Assembly (NCBI GenBank): GCA_028752905.1
Contig: JAQNBH010000002.1
Location: forward strand, 39,578,349-39,642,348
Source: Cladorhizidae sp. MBARI D1340-BT2
Taxonomy: Eukaryota > Porifera > Demospongiae > Poecilosclerida > Cladorhizidae
DNA length: 64,000 nt
Direction of reading: 5' to 3'
Numbering within the stretch: position 1 is the first letter of the stretch; each line of letters opens with the position of its first letter. A program made the translations under genes and the position numbers. Below are positions 33,574 to 46,859 of the stretch, one piece after another. The notes under the pieces were generated by a model that had not been told where the DNA came from, searched no databases, and was given only the letters and a program-made list of their open reading frames with translations.

Positions 33574-34219
33574 CAGGGTTGTATACAGAAATTTTGCCAA
33601 GGGGGGGCGAACTTGAGATATGGAAAAATAAGGGGGGGGGGGCGGAGAGCCTGGATGGTGCGGAAAGGGGACGTGCACCCTGGGCTTCCGCGTGGAGTAC
33701 GAAAGTGTTTTACCCACAGGTATTTTTGCAGTACTAACTGTATATATAGCTGCTACTTATGATGGCATGCACTTTTTCTAAAATCTTTAGTACAACATTC
33801 CATCTTAAATATTAAATATTTGCTGAAGTTGCATGCTACGGCAATCAGCATATATAGATTAGATATAGTCACTTGTCACTCGTATAATGGAGGTGGGCTT
33901 TTGTGAAGTCGAATTATGTTGCATTCCATGCATTTTCTTACAAAATCATGGACAACAGGTTTCATACACAATTTTTCTCTAGTTCTCTAGGGGGGGGGGG
34001 GTGGAAATGGTTGGTCACTTGGTGCCCTAATCTTTGTTAATATTTTCTTAACATGTTCATAAGTCGTAAAAGGGGGGTCTGGGGGGAAGATCCCCCCATA
34101 TTTTTTTTTGCTTTTACAATGTCTGAGGATAGCTATTTTGACTGACTACCAATGGCATTATGCTATACCGAACTATGGCTAGACTGTATATATTTCTCAT
34201 GATATTGTAGCTGCTTGGA

Positions 34220-34620
34220 AAAAGGAGAGCATGTGTCATGACACGATGACATCACACACCACCACGTGCTCTCCTTTGTAGGTTTGTCACTTCTTTTGTT
34301 TCTCCTTCTTTCCCACTCCCTCTCTCTCAGTATTTTTAACTCAGTCCATTATGTCTTGGTCTTCAAGTCTAATCTTAGACATGATGTCATCACACGCCAC
34401 CACGTGTTCTCCTTTGTAGGTTTGTCACTTCTTCAGTTCCCTCCTTCTTTCCCACTCTCTCTCAGTATTTTTAACTCAGTCCATTATGTCATGGTCTTAA
34501 AGTCATCACACACCACCACGTGTTCTCCTTTGTAGGTTTGTAACTTCTTCAGTTCCCTCCTTCTTTCCCACTCTCTCTCAGTATTTTTAACTCAGTCCAT
34601 TATGTCATGGTCTTAAAGTC
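34220..34620. repeat. Tandem repeats upstream of hAT transposase
   Basis: Three diverged units of about 115-130 bp, each with CACCACGTG and CTCCTTTGTAGGTTTGT and ending TTTTTAACTCAGTCCATTAT. Such subterminal repeats can bind transposase in other hAT elements; here that is inference. Confidence 0.8.
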
Positions 34621-34622
34621 TC

Positions 34623-34629
34623 TATAAAA
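34623..34629 (+). promoter_or_regulatory. TATA box of hAT transposase
   Basis: TATAAAA, 41 bp before the ATG at 34664, inside the element. Confidence 0.5.
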
Positions 34630-34663
34630 GAAACCTTACTAGCTGATTTCTCTTCATATTAAT

Positions 34664-36850
34664 ATGGATATTCGCTCATACTTTGCAAGTACTTCTCAAG
34701 CCTCTTCTCATGCTAATAGCAGCGATAGCGAAGATAGCAGAACAGATAGCTCTGAGCATGTCGAGGCATCTAGTCCTAGCCTTAGTCCTCCACCTTCAAA
34801 GAAAAGCAAGCAAAACAAACACCGCTCTTCTGTATCCACGAAGAGAAAATACTCTTAAGAGCTGGGAGAAAGATTTCAGTTGGCTCTATTATGACGAGGA
34901 TAGCGATGGTGCCTTTTGCAAGGTTTGCAAGCAATCTGGTCTGCAGCGTACTGGAGGAGTGTGGGTCACACAACCTTGCAGAAATTGGAAGAAAGCTGTT
35001 GAAAAAATGAAAGCTCATGCGAGAAGTGACTTCCATATCCATGCAACTCAAGCTCTTTTTGCAGCTAAAGGAGCAGCCAAAGGTGGAACAGTTGTACAGC
35101 AACTCCAGAATGTTTTAGCTCGCAAAAGAGCTCAGAACAGAGCTGCAGTGAAGTGCCTGATCCTACTCACTCATTTTCTTACGAAAGAACAAGTTGCACA
35201 TTCGACAAAATTTGAGAAGCTGGTTGACGTGGTGGTTCGATGTGGCAGCCAACATTTGAAGCAATTCTTAGAAACTGCACCAAGAAATGCTGTGTACACA
35301 TCAAGAGTGGCTGTGGTTGAATTCATCGAATCATTGGGGACATGGGTGGAGGAGTCGATTCTGAAGCGACTTCAAAAGGCACCTATGTACAGCCTCATGG
35401 CAGATGAGTGCACAGATGTCACCAACGTAGAAGAATTGTCTGTGTTTTGCCGCTGGGAGGAAGATGGTGTACTAGTAGAGTGCTTTCTGGAGCTTATTCC
35501 ATTGAAGAAGGCTGATGCAGAGACCATCTATTCTAATCTCATCGACTGTTTAAAGAAGAAAGGTCTACAAGTCGGAAGAATAGTTGGATTGGGATTTGAT
35601 GGAGCTGCAACTTTTTCTGGACGAAAGACCGGGGTTCAGGCACGTATCAAGAAACATACTCCTCACGCTCTGTTTATACACTGCCACTGTCACTTACTGC
35701 AGTTGGCTTGTGTGCAAGCTGCCAATAAAACTCCTGGAATTGCTCATGTTTACAGAACATTGACTACTCTTTGGAAGCATTTTCGCAATTCCCCCAAGCG
35801 AGCAGAGTGTCTGAAGGAGGTACAGCACGTTCTTGAACTTCCAGAAATGAAAGTGATCAAGCCATCTGACACACGCTGGCTGGCACATGAAAGGTTGTCA
35901 AAGCTGTCAAAGCAAGTTATTCTGCAATTGTAATCACCATTGGGAACATCTACGAGACGTCCCACGAGCCAGAAGCTCTTGGAATCCATGGTGCCCTCTG
36001 CAAATTGTCTACGATTGCAGCTATATATTTGCTTGATTTCACTCTACCACAAGTAGCCAAGCTCAGCAAAGCACTTCAGGCAGAGCAGCTTGACCTCTCG
36101 TTGATATCATTCCTTGTTGATGCTACTGTTAAATCCTTGGATGATGCAGTTTTGCCTGGAGCGAACTGGGTGTTGGAGCTTCTTGAAAACGTTGAAGACT
36201 TGAAGTCATCTACAAAGGTGTCTATTGACGCTGATAAAATACTTTCGTTCCAGAATGTTGTTGGTAAGCCTTTTGTTGCTGATTTAAAGGCCAACATAAC
36301 AAGCCGATTTTCTTCATCCAACGCTGTTGTATCAGCATTGTCTATATTCGATCCACGGAAAGTTCCAAAACCAGATTCAGTATCTTTTCCCACTTATGGA
36401 GACACGTCTGTTGAGAAACTGATTGCTCACTACGGAGAAGATAGAGATGCAGAAACATTGGATGGAGAAGAAACAGTGAAGACAGCCATGATTTCCACTG
36501 AAATACTTACAGAGTGGAAAACATTCCGCCAGCTGTTAGTCAAGCAACCACGGGATACTACTGCATCACAGCTGAAAGAACTTGTTTCAAACGACATGCT
36601 CAAGGCCATGTTTCCCAATTTGCACAAGATTGCCTCCATCTGCTTATCGATTCCAGTTTCTACTGCTTCTGTGGAGAGAAGCTTCTCACAGATGAAGATG
36701 ATCAAGACTCGTTTGCGTAATTCTCTAAGTGACTGCAGCCTTTCTCACCTTATGAGGATTGCTATAGAGGCACCAGAAGTACTCTCTGAGAGCGACCTTG
36801 AAGAGATTGTGGACGTATGGCAGAGAAAACCAAGAAGAACCTCAGTTTGA
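34664..36850 (+). pseudogene. hAT-family transposase, two frameshifts
   Basis: Starts MDIRSYFASTSQASSHANSS (a common hAT opening) then a Ser-rich linker. Near 34851 one extra T shifts the frame; the zinc-finger region follows (KSWEKDFSWLYYDEDSDGAF, CKVCKQ, H-x-x-x-H near 35040). The RNase H-like catalytic core has the first Asp in MADECTDVTN and the second in GLGFDGAATFSG, followed by SDTRWLAHE. A second frameshift near 35892 disrupts the next residues. The last block (36005-36850) includes the C-terminal hAT dimerisation motif SIPVSTASVERSFSQMKMIK. About 725 codons overall, a normal length for the family, and otherwise well kept, so a young element. Similar to domesticated KIAA1586/ZMYM-like vertebrate proteins. 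Confidence 0.85.
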
Positions 36851-37015
36851 CATTGCTATCATTTGAACCTGATATCATAAGCTTATTACACCTTTCTTGT
36901 ATTACACCTTTCTTGACATTATTTAAAAAAATATCTCTAATTTCAAGGGGGGGGGGGGCGAGAATGATACAAGGGGGGGCGAATGCCCCCCCCGCCCCCC
37001 CTAAATACACCCCTG

Positions 37016-38505
37016 CACACGCCATCGCATGTCACACACCATGTGTCACACACCATAACGTGCCACACGCCATAACGTATCACACACCATCACATGTCAC
37101 ACACCATCACATGTCACACACCATCACATGTCACACACCATCACCTGTCACACACCATCACATGTCACACACCATAACATGTCACACACCATCACATGTC
37201 ACACACCATCACATGTCACATGCCATCACATGTCACACACTATCACATGTCACACCCATCACATGTCACATGTCACACCCATCACATGTCACATGTCACA
37301 CACCATCACATGTCACACACCATCACATGTCACACACCATCACATGTCACACACCATCACATGTCACACACCATCACATGTCACACGCCATCACATGTCA
37401 CACGCCATCACATGTCACACACCATCACATGTAACACACACTCACATGTCACACACCATCACATGTCACACACCATCACATGTCACACACCATCACATGT
37501 CACACCCATCACATGTCACATGTCACACACCATCACATGTCACACACCATCACATGTCACACACCATCACATTTCACACACCATCACATGTCACACACCA
37601 TCACATGTCACACACAATCACATGTCACACACCATCACATGTCACACACCATCACATGTCACACGCCATCACATGTCACACACTATCATGTGTCACACAC
37701 CATAACGTGCCAGATGCCATAACGTATCACACACCATCACATGTCACACACCATCACATGTCACACACCATCACATGTCACACGCCATCACATGTCACAC
37801 ACCATCACATGTCACACCCATCACATGTCACACACCATCACATGTCACACACCATCACATGTCACACACCACATGTCACACACCATCACATGTCACACAC
37901 CATCACATGTCACACGCCATCACGTCACACACTATCATGTGTCACACACCATAACGTGCCACACGCCATAACGTATCACACACCATCACATGTCACACAC
38001 CATCACATGTCGCACACCATCACATGTCACACACAATCACATGTCACACACCATCACATGTCACACACCATCACATGTCACACGCCATCACATGTCACAC
38101 ACTATCATGTGTCACACACCATAACGTGCCAGATGCCATAACGTATCACACACCATCACATGTCACACACCATCACATGTCACACACCATCACATGTCAC
38201 ACGCCATCACATGTCACACACCATCACATGTCACACCCATCACATGTCACACACCATCACATGTCACACACCATCACATGTCACACACCATCACATGTCA
38301 CACACCATCACATGTCACACACAATCCCATGTCACACGCCATCACATGTCACACACTATCATGTGTCACACACCATAATGTGCCACACGCCATAACGTAT
38401 CACACACCATCACATGTCACACACCATCACATGTCACACACCATCACATGTCACACACCATCACATGTCACACACCATCACATGTCACACCAGATCATGT
38501 CAGAC
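37016..38505. repeat. 17-bp satellite (right arm)
   Basis: About 85 units of CATCACATGTCACACAC. Variant blocks (CACTATCATGTGTCACACAC, CATAACGTGCCA) recur at about 37680, 37930, 38100 and 38350, giving higher-order periods near 170-250 bp. Longer than the left-arm array. Confidence 0.95.
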
Positions 38506-39480
38506 AGGTGGTTGTGGGTGGCATGGTGTCAAGAGTGAGCTCTGATGTGTGAAGGTGCTAATGACTGACTAGACATGTCTTCTCCCTGTGCGCTGTATCC
38601 TATTCCCATTTCCCCTCGCCAGCATGGCAAGGATCTCTTCCACATCATTGGGGGTGTGGTAGCTCAGACCTGAGCTCATGTGCATGTATATATATATAGT
38701 GTGTGAAAGGAGGATGCTGCTGGTGTTCTCCCCACTCATGTGCATGTATATATAGTGTGTGTTAAAGAAATAAAGGATAACAGGACTCTATCCAACTAGA
38801 CCACGGCCAGTTAGATGGCGCCAATCATTGCACCGATTTCCAAAGCAGTACAATATTGGTGAACATGATAAACATGAAGGGTCGTTTAACATGGGGGTGT
38901 GGTCTACGTGGGCACGATCTTCTTTCCTTTCTTTCTTTAACAGGCCAATCCAATATTTTAAAATAAAAACGTTTTTGGTTTCTTATTTCTTTGTTTTATT
39001 TCTCTATGTTCTAGTTGAGCAGAGGAGGACTACGCCTAGTCAGAGCTTCAGGGGTCTCCAGGGCTTTTAATTCTAACTTGATTATTGCTGTTGAACAAAC
39101 ATTACACTTATCAGCACATGCCATGTCTCGTTGCTATTGCTGATTGTACACAATGTAGGATCAGCTACAGCCTCCTTCCTACGTTTATGATTATATTTGA
39201 AGCCACATGCTCTATGCCTAGCTCTATGTATTTGATTGGTCAGAATGAACAGACAGAGCTGGGCATATAACAATTAGTTAGTCCTGATTGTTCACTTCTG
39301 ATGTTTCTGTTGCTGGTGTTTGGAGAATAATAAGACTTCACTAACTCTGGTGGCAGCATATATCTCTGGGATTCTCAGGCAAGATAGCTGGGTGAGGATT
39401 GTGAGGTTGAGTTAGGTCTAAGATAGTGTGTGGTACTAGAAGAGTCTAACAATATATATTTGTCTTGTTAATAAATGCCT
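38506..39480. other. Low-copy segment at outer end of right arm
   Basis: Reverse complement of 3650-4636. Open frames here have no recognised domain. Confidence 0.6.
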
Positions 39481-39489
39481 TTTTTTCTC

Positions 39490-39780
39490 ATTGAATAGCC
39501 CAGGGCTTCCTCTAGCCACTGGTACCAATTTCAAATCTTTAGCACTTAGCAATCTGGAGTTATTTAGGCCTAGGTTTTTGACATTCGTGTTTTTGAGGTC
39601 ACTCCACTTTAGGGTCTATAACTTTCCCATAATTATACCTATGAAACATATTTTAGTAGCAAAAGGGAGCACACAGAGAGACCTCTCTTTTGATCTATAT
39701 ATGAAATCCATACCATGAAGTTTGCAGAATCTACGGAGCTCTAAACTTGTAACCATAAGTAAAATAAAAAAATGCAACTG
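39490..39780 (-). repeat. Half foldback MITE (right arm edge)
   Basis: Reverse-orientation partner of 3098-3480, with about 190 bp missing at its junction with 39480 compared with 44820-45010. Confidence 0.7.
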
Positions 39781-40425
<645 letters not shown>

Positions 40426-40445
<20 letters not shown>

Positions 40446-40466
40446 GGGGGGTGATGGTAGGTTAGC
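40426..40466. other. 18-bp perfect hairpin at cox1 start
   Basis: GCTAACCTACCATCACCC and its exact complement separated by 5 nt (40444-40448). The cox1 ATG lies at the stem/loop edge. Hairpin elements are common in demosponge mtDNA; alternatively an inverted duplication arose at the numt junction. Confidence 0.85.
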
Positions 40467-40467
40467 A

Positions 40468-40708
40468 GGACATTGTATTGGGACTTGATAGACAAAGAAC
40501 CTATGGATGCACATACAAAACTCAGTATCATACCTACAGTAGCTTAGCTAACAGCTATGCGTTCCAAATATAAAAATTATTTATAGCGTACCTTTCTTTC
40601 TCCAGCAGCTTCCATGGCTCAGGCGAGTGTAGCAGGTCACGCCATCGAAACTTTCTGAAGAATAAAAGAACTCCGATCTTTAGCTGAACATTCGATTATA
40701 CTCTTTGG
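40468..40708 (+). repeat. Dispersed repeat Y, copy 2
   Basis: Begins GGACATTGTATTGGGACTTG right beside the cox1 hairpin and ends CGATTATACTCTTTGGTACT. Parallel to 47685-47960. Confidence 0.7.
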
Positions 40709-40848
40709 TACTGGATTTATGGATGTGGGACTTCCAGGAAAGACAAGCATGGTTTCCCTGAGTAGCTGGAGAAAGCAAAATTCAAGAAAAGGTAAAATGT
40801 GCAAGTTAGATAAACACAGTCAGTATAATGCCACAAACATTTTGGGTT
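40709..40848 (+). pseudogene. Diverged PB-B fragment
   Basis: Matches the PB-B stretch after the second catalytic Asp (GCGT.RKD motif through KFKKR and the start of the intron GTAAAATGTGC), clearly more diverged than the other copies. Confidence 0.65.
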
Positions 40849-40849
40849 G

Positions 40850-41105
40850 TATATATATCAACCAGTGTTCTATCATAGTGGGCCTATATCAACCAGTGCT
40901 CTATCAGAGTGGACCTATATCAACCAGAGTGGGCCTATATCAACCAGTGCTCTATCAGAGTGGACCTATATCAACCAGTGTTCTATCATAGTGTGCATAT
41001 ATCAACCAGTGCTCTATCAGAGTGGGCCTATATCAACCAGTGTTCTATCATAGTGGGCCTACAACCAGTGCTCTATCAGAGTTGGCCTATATCAACCAGT
41101 GCTCT
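40850..41105. repeat. 31-bp tandem repeat, about 8 units
   Basis: ATATCAACCAGTGCTCTATC and AGAGTGGGCCT units; reverse orientation of 13628-13785. Ends in TAGGGCTAGGGCTAGG (41104-41119). Confidence 0.9.
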
Positions 41106-41392
41106 AGGGCTAGGGCTAGGCAGAGATAGAAGAACTGACCAGGCAACATCTCAACACCACACCAATAGTTCACTACAACACACACAGCTCAAAATAATAT
41201 TATAATAATAGCAACCCTTTACCAGATATCCAGGTTACCTTAGATATATATACGATGAGAGAAGAGGGCAGAGAGGAGGGAGGAGGAGATGGAGGAGGAG
41301 AGGAAGAATATATCCCCTCCTTACTACAGTATAAACCGACTTTAGTGATGAGATGAGTTGAACTCGAGCTTATAGCAGCGCAGACCCTTTAC

Positions 41393-41487
41393 CTTGCAGG
41401 GTATCTCTCTCCATGGCATCGAGGTCAGCCATGTGCTTCCTCAACCTCCCCCTCTCACCATATACACTCCCCACCATCTCACACAAC
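41393..41487 (-). pseudogene. Kinesin-8 exon 3, copy C
   Basis: 95 nt with the same open frame as copy A and intact borders. Confidence 0.5.
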
Positions 41488-41925
41488 CTACACACACACA
41501 CACACAGGGCAGGAAGAGCTTGGCAACAAGAGAGGCAGTGAGCTCACCACATTGGCAGAGAGAAAACCTCCCTTTGAATAATATTCCATGTATATATACA
41601 TTTTAGTAATCCAATCACCATTCTAGTAAACTCTGAATATCACACATAAATCTAGTAAACTAGCTGAAGACACCTTTTGTAGCTAAAACTGGATGTGTGT
41701 ATATGTTTACCTGTTTGTCTCATTGAGATCATAGGTCAGAGTCATGGGAGAAGCACTAGCTCTTCAGTTCACTTATCTATTACAAAGGGAGTGGTGTGTG
41801 TGTGGGTGTGTGTGTGTATGGGGGGGGTGGGGAGGGTGGGGGGGAGGAGATAGAGTGAGGAGCTTCTATAGTAGTCATAGGCTGGTGGTGTGTGTGTGTG
41901 GTGTGCTGCATATAGAGATGCTCAC

Positions 41926-42000
41926 CTCATTGCGGAGATCTTCAATGATGACCTTGTAGTTAGACAAGTGATAATCCACCTTCAGCACGTTACGCACCAG
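41926..42000 (-). pseudogene. Kinesin-8 exon 2, copy C
   Basis: 75 nt, encodes the same 25 residues as copies A and B, donor GTGAGC, acceptor TTGCAG. No exon 1 upstream: the intron array runs to 44225 and then unrelated sequence. Confidence 0.7.
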
Positions 42001-42004
42001 CTGC

Positions 42005-44225
42005 AAGCAATCAACCACAACAATGACAACAACAACAATGACAACACCACAACAACAATGACAACAGTGACAACACCACAGCAACAATGACAACAACAAT
42101 GACAACAACAACAAAACAATGACGACACAATGACAACACCACAGCAACAATGACAACAACATTGACAACAACAACAAAACAATGACGACACAATGACAAC
42201 ACCACAACAACCATGACAACAACAACAAAACAATGACGACACAATGACAACACCACAGCAACAATGACAACAATGACAACAACAAAACACAGACGACACA
42301 ATGACAACACCACAACAACCATGACAACAACAACAAAACAATGACGACACAATGACAACACCACAGCAACAATGACAACAACAATGACAACAAGAATGAC
42401 AACAACAACAAAACACTGACGACACAATCACAACACCACATCAACAATGACAACAACAACAAAACAATGATGACACAATGACAACACCACAGCAACAATG
42501 ACAACAATGACAACAACAAAACACTGACGACACAATGACAACACCACGGCAACAATGACAACAACAACAAGGACTAGGGCTAGGGCTAGGGCTAGTCATA
42601 GCCCTAGCAATCAACCACAACAATGACAACAACAACAATGACAACACCACAACAACAATGACAACACCACAACAACAATGACAACAGTGACAACACCACA
42701 GCAACAATGACAACAACAATGACAACAACAACAAAACAATGACGACACAATGACATCACCACAGCAACAATGACAACAACATTGACAACAACAACAAAAC
42801 AATGACGACACAATGACAACACCACAACAACCATGACAACAACAAAACAATGACGACACAATGACAACACCACAGCAACAATGACAACAACAATGACAAC
42901 AACAAAACACAGACACAATGACAACACCACAACAACCATGACAACAACAACAAAACAATGACGACACAATCACAACACTACAACAACAATGACAACAACA
43001 ACAAAACAATGACGACACAATGACAACACCACAGCAACAATGACAACAAGAATGACAACAACAAAACACTGACGACACAATCACAACACTACAACAACAA
43101 TGACAACAACAACAAAACAATGACGACACAATGACAACACCACAGCAACAATGACAACAACAATGACAACAACAACAAAACAATGACGACCCAATGACAA
43201 CACCACAGCAACAATGACAACGACAATCACAACAACAACAAAACAATGACGACAATGACAACACCACAGCAACAATGACAACAATGACAACAACAACAAA
43301 ACACTGACGACACAATGACAACACCACAACAACCATGACAACAACAACAAAACAATGATGACACAATGACAACACCACAGCAACAATGACAACAACAATG
43401 ACAACAAGAATGACAACAACAACAAAACACTGACGACACAATCACACCACAACAACAATGACAACAACAACAAAACAATGATGACACAATGACAACACCA
43501 CAGCAACAATGACAACAACAATGACAACAACAAAACACTGACGACACAATGACAACACCACAGCAACAATGACAACAACAATGACAACAATGACAACAAC
43601 AACAATGACAACACCACAACAACAATGACAACAGTGACAACACCACAGCAACAATGACAACAACAATGACAACAACAACAAAACAATGACGACACAATGA
43701 CAACACCACAGCAACAATGTCAACAACATTGACAACAACATTGACAACAACAACAAAACAATGACGACACAATGACAACACCACAGCAACAATGACAACA
43801 ACAATGACAACAACAAAACACAGACGACACAATGACAACACAACAACCATGACAACAACAACAAAACAATGACGACACAATGACAACACCACAGCAACAA
43901 TGACAACAACAATGACAACAAGAATGACAACAACAACAAAACACAGACGACACAATGAAAACACCACAACAACCATGACAACAACAACAAAACAATGACG
44001 ACACAATGAAAACACCACAGCAACAATGACAACAACAATGACAACAACAATGACAACAACAACAAAACACTGACGACACAATGACAACACCACAACAACC
44101 ATGACAACAACAACAAAACAATGACGACACAATGACAACACAACAACAACAATGACAACACCAACAAAACAATGACGACACAATGACAACACCACAATAA
44201 TGACAACAACAATGACGACACAATG
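42005..44225. repeat. AACAATGAC array in kinesin intron, copy C (expanded)
   Basis: Twice the length of the array in copies A and B. The exon-proximal start (CAACCACAACAATGACAACA) appears at 42011 and again at 42608, and a similar block near 43590, so whole array segments were duplicated. TAGGGC repeats lie at the first internal junction. Confidence 0.9.
42573..42606. repeat. TAGGGC telomere-like repeat at array junction
   Basis: Four copies of CTAGGG, then TCATAGCCCTAG in reverse; separates two restarts of the array. Similar short runs at 41104-41119 and 54835-54852. Confidence 0.7.
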
Positions 44226-44500
44226 ACTGAAGAGAAAGCTGAAACAACTATATGAAAAGTAACTTTCAAGTTTTTTTCAATTCTTAGTAATTTCGTTGTC
44301 TCGCACAACGTTTTCGCTGCACCAAATACTCCTAAGGAAGTAGTCTCTCAGCCATCTAAGGCAAAGTTAAATCAGACCATTAACATTCTAAAGCCAAGCA
44401 TGTTTTTTATCACCACACTCATTTTAGCTACAGGGGGGGGGGGGGGCAATAAAAAATGTTTTTATTGACCCCATGTGTGTGGGGTTTTCCCCACCACCCC
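44226..44500. other. Unassigned, poly-G tract
   Basis: No gene seen. A 14-G run at about 44434 and GGGG/CCCC-rich flank. Confidence 0.5.
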
Positions 44501-45009
44501 CATTCACTACATTTATGATTATATTTGAAGCCACATGCTCTATGCCTAGCTGTATGTATTTGATTGGTCAGAATGAACAGACAGAGCTGGGCACATAACA
44601 ATTAGTTAGTCCTGATTGTTCACTTCTGATGTTTGTGTTTCTGGTGTTTGGAGAATAATAAGACTTCACTAACTCTGGTGGCAGCATATATCTCTGGGAT
44701 TCTCAGGCAAGATAGCTGGGTGGGCATTGTGAGGTTGAGTTAGGTCTAAGATAGTGTGTGGTACTAGAAGAGTCTAACAATATATATATATTTGTCTTGT
44801 TAATAAATGCCTTTTTTTCTTTTCTTACACGTGTAACTGACAGAGGCTTCTGTTAGTAAGGCTATTGGAGAAGTGGAAGCAGAAGCATCTGTCAAGGCTA
44901 CAGCTAAGAAATACCATCTATCAGTCTCCATGCTCTGCAAACGATGTCTAGTTGAAAAGGGGGGAGTGGTTTTGGGCAAAAGAGGCGGTACATTTCAATG
45001 CCTAATGAA
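44501..45009. other. Third copy of arm-edge segment
   Basis: Reverse complement of 3470-3990, with the TACACGTGTAACTGACAGAG segment that the right arm lacks. Confidence 0.65.
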
Positions 45010-45299
45010 AAAGGTCATTGAATAGCCCAGGGCTTCCTCTAGCCACTGGTACCAATTTCAATCTTTAGCACTTAGCAATCTGGAGTTATTTAGGCTGAGG
45101 TTTTTGACATTCGTGTTTTTGAGGTCACTCCACTTTAGGGTCTAGTAACTTGCCCATAGTGATACCTATGAAACATATTTTAGTATCAAAAGAGAGCACA
45201 CAGAGAGACCTCTCTTTTGAGCTATATATAAAATCCATACCATGAAGTTTGCAGAATCTACGGAGCTCTAAAGTTGTAACCATAAGTAAAATTAAAAAA
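45010..45299 (-). repeat. Half foldback MITE
   Basis: Same as 39490-39780, orientation conserved. Confidence 0.7.
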
Positions 45300-45420
45300 T
45301 GCAACTGTTTCCCCACAGAGGTGTCTCTGTTGCCTAGTTCAGTATAAGTGTCTCGGTTGCTTAATTCAGCTTAAGTCGCTCTGTGGCCTAGTACATCATA
45401 TGTGTCTATGAGGCTTAGTT
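45300..45420. repeat. GTGTCTCTG minisatellite
   Basis: Identical layout to 30481-30598 and 39781-39903. Confidence 0.85.
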
Positions 45421-46720
45421 CACTTTCCCCAAGGGGCAGTGAAAATTATGACATGCTGGGGAAAATCCAACCTCTTGTCAGCCATTTTCAACACAATTTT
45501 TCATCAATATACAGGCCGAACTGCGAGATTGCAATCGATGAGGCTATGATCAACTTTCAAGGTCATTCATCACTGAAGCAATACATGCCATTGAAACCCA
45601 TCATAAGAGGAATCAAGGTGTGGGTTCGGGATGATAGCAGAAACGGTTTTTTCACACAGTTAGAGATTTACACGGGGAAAAGAAAGGTGCAGTTGAACAC
45701 CACTTGGGGGCAAGAGTGGTCAAGGAACTAACTGAGGACCTACAGGGCAAGTGGCACGTGCACGTGTACTTTGACAGCTTTTTTACCTCGCATAGTCTGT
45801 TGGTTGATTTGGAGAGGAGAGGGAGTTATGGATGTGGGACAGCCAGGAAAGATAGGCGTGGTTTACCCGAGGAGCTCGAGAAAGGCAAATTCAAGAAAAG
45901 GTAAAATGTGCACTAGATTAACACAAGTTAGTGTTATGCCACAAACATTTTGGGGTTGTATATCAGTTCATGCATGTTATTTACCACAACTATGAGATAC
46001 TCATTATATGAACTTCTAAACATTTTTAGGGGCCAGTCACTAACCACGCAATGTGGAAAAGTGTGTGCAAATGCATGGCAGGACCAAAAAATCTGAAAGT
46101 CATGATTATGTACACCAACAGCGACCCCAAGAGCGTAACCTCAGTCATTCGGCATACAAACAATGGCAGAAGAGAGGAAATAAGCTGCCCCTTAGCTATC
46201 CAGTCCTACAATAAATACATGGGAGGAGGGGATCAGATCAGATAGGTGCAGGGTAAAAACCTACAAAGACATATTTAACTTTCTGATCGATGTGGCCATA
46301 ACAAACGCCTTCATTCTACACAAAGGATGGTCAGGAAGCGGAACTGAACTTACGATCAAGAAGTTCAGGGTTCAGTTAGCCAAGGAGATAATTGGAAGTT
46401 ATTGTAGCCGACGCAGAGCTGGGTGTGGCTCCATTATCAAGAGTCTTCCTTTCCTCCACTTCCCAATAATGAACCCTGTAACCTCTGGGAAGCGCAGTCG
46501 AGGACGTTGCACTTACTGCTACCAGCAACAAAAGAGATCGGACAGCCAGTGGTACTGACAGGATTGTGGCATATGGCTATGCCACACTGGAATTGCGAGC
46601 ACCGACTGCTACCTATTGTGGCACAAAAACAAATTATAGTCACGTTATTGGAATATAACCTTCTCTCTCCATATGTACCAATGTACTACATTGTATTCAT
46701 ATAAAATGATATTTTTTGCG
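45421..46720 (+). pseudogene. PB-B transposase, C-terminal two thirds
   Basis: Enters the gene at CACTTTCCCCAAGGGG, as at 30599. First catalytic Asp IAIDEAMINFQGHSS (about 45535), frameshift near 45676, second Asp HVYFDSFFTS (about 45770), then GCGTARKDRRGLPEELEKG. A GT..AG intron fits 45901-46029, though phases do not match across it. Then IMYTNSDPKSVTSVI, YNKYMGGGDQIR with a frame break, DVAITNAFILHKGWSGSG and the cysteine-rich tail GRCTYCYQQQKR (about 46500), with the later Cys/His residues out of frame. This is the only copy with the C-terminus. Confidence 0.8.
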
Positions 46721-46859
46721 CGTAATCAAATACAGCACGTTGCCATTCATCAACCACTTTAGTTATTGTAATTTGGTTTCACTCGAATCACAACTGTTAG
46801 CTTTGACAAGCTACAAACCAATTTACAGCTTTTGATTTTTTTTTTATTGGTTGTGAGGG

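Larger units (their letters stand above)
33574..37015 (+). mobile_element. hAT DNA transposon inserted in the 17-bp satellite
   Basis: Termini CAGGGTTGTATACAGAAATT and (reversed right end) CAGGGGTGTATTTAGGGGGG. CACACGC flanks both sides (33567-33573 and 37016-37022); an 8-bp duplication CACACGCC is possible if the element is taken to start one base later, matching the 8-bp target duplication of hAT elements. It splits the satellite, whose two sides then rejoin in period. Not present in the left arm. The ends are G/C-run rich. Confidence 0.85.

Noticed and set aside
41875..44308. Long L/V/C/S-rich frames on the minus strand
   Set aside because: Same microsatellite artefact as in copy A.
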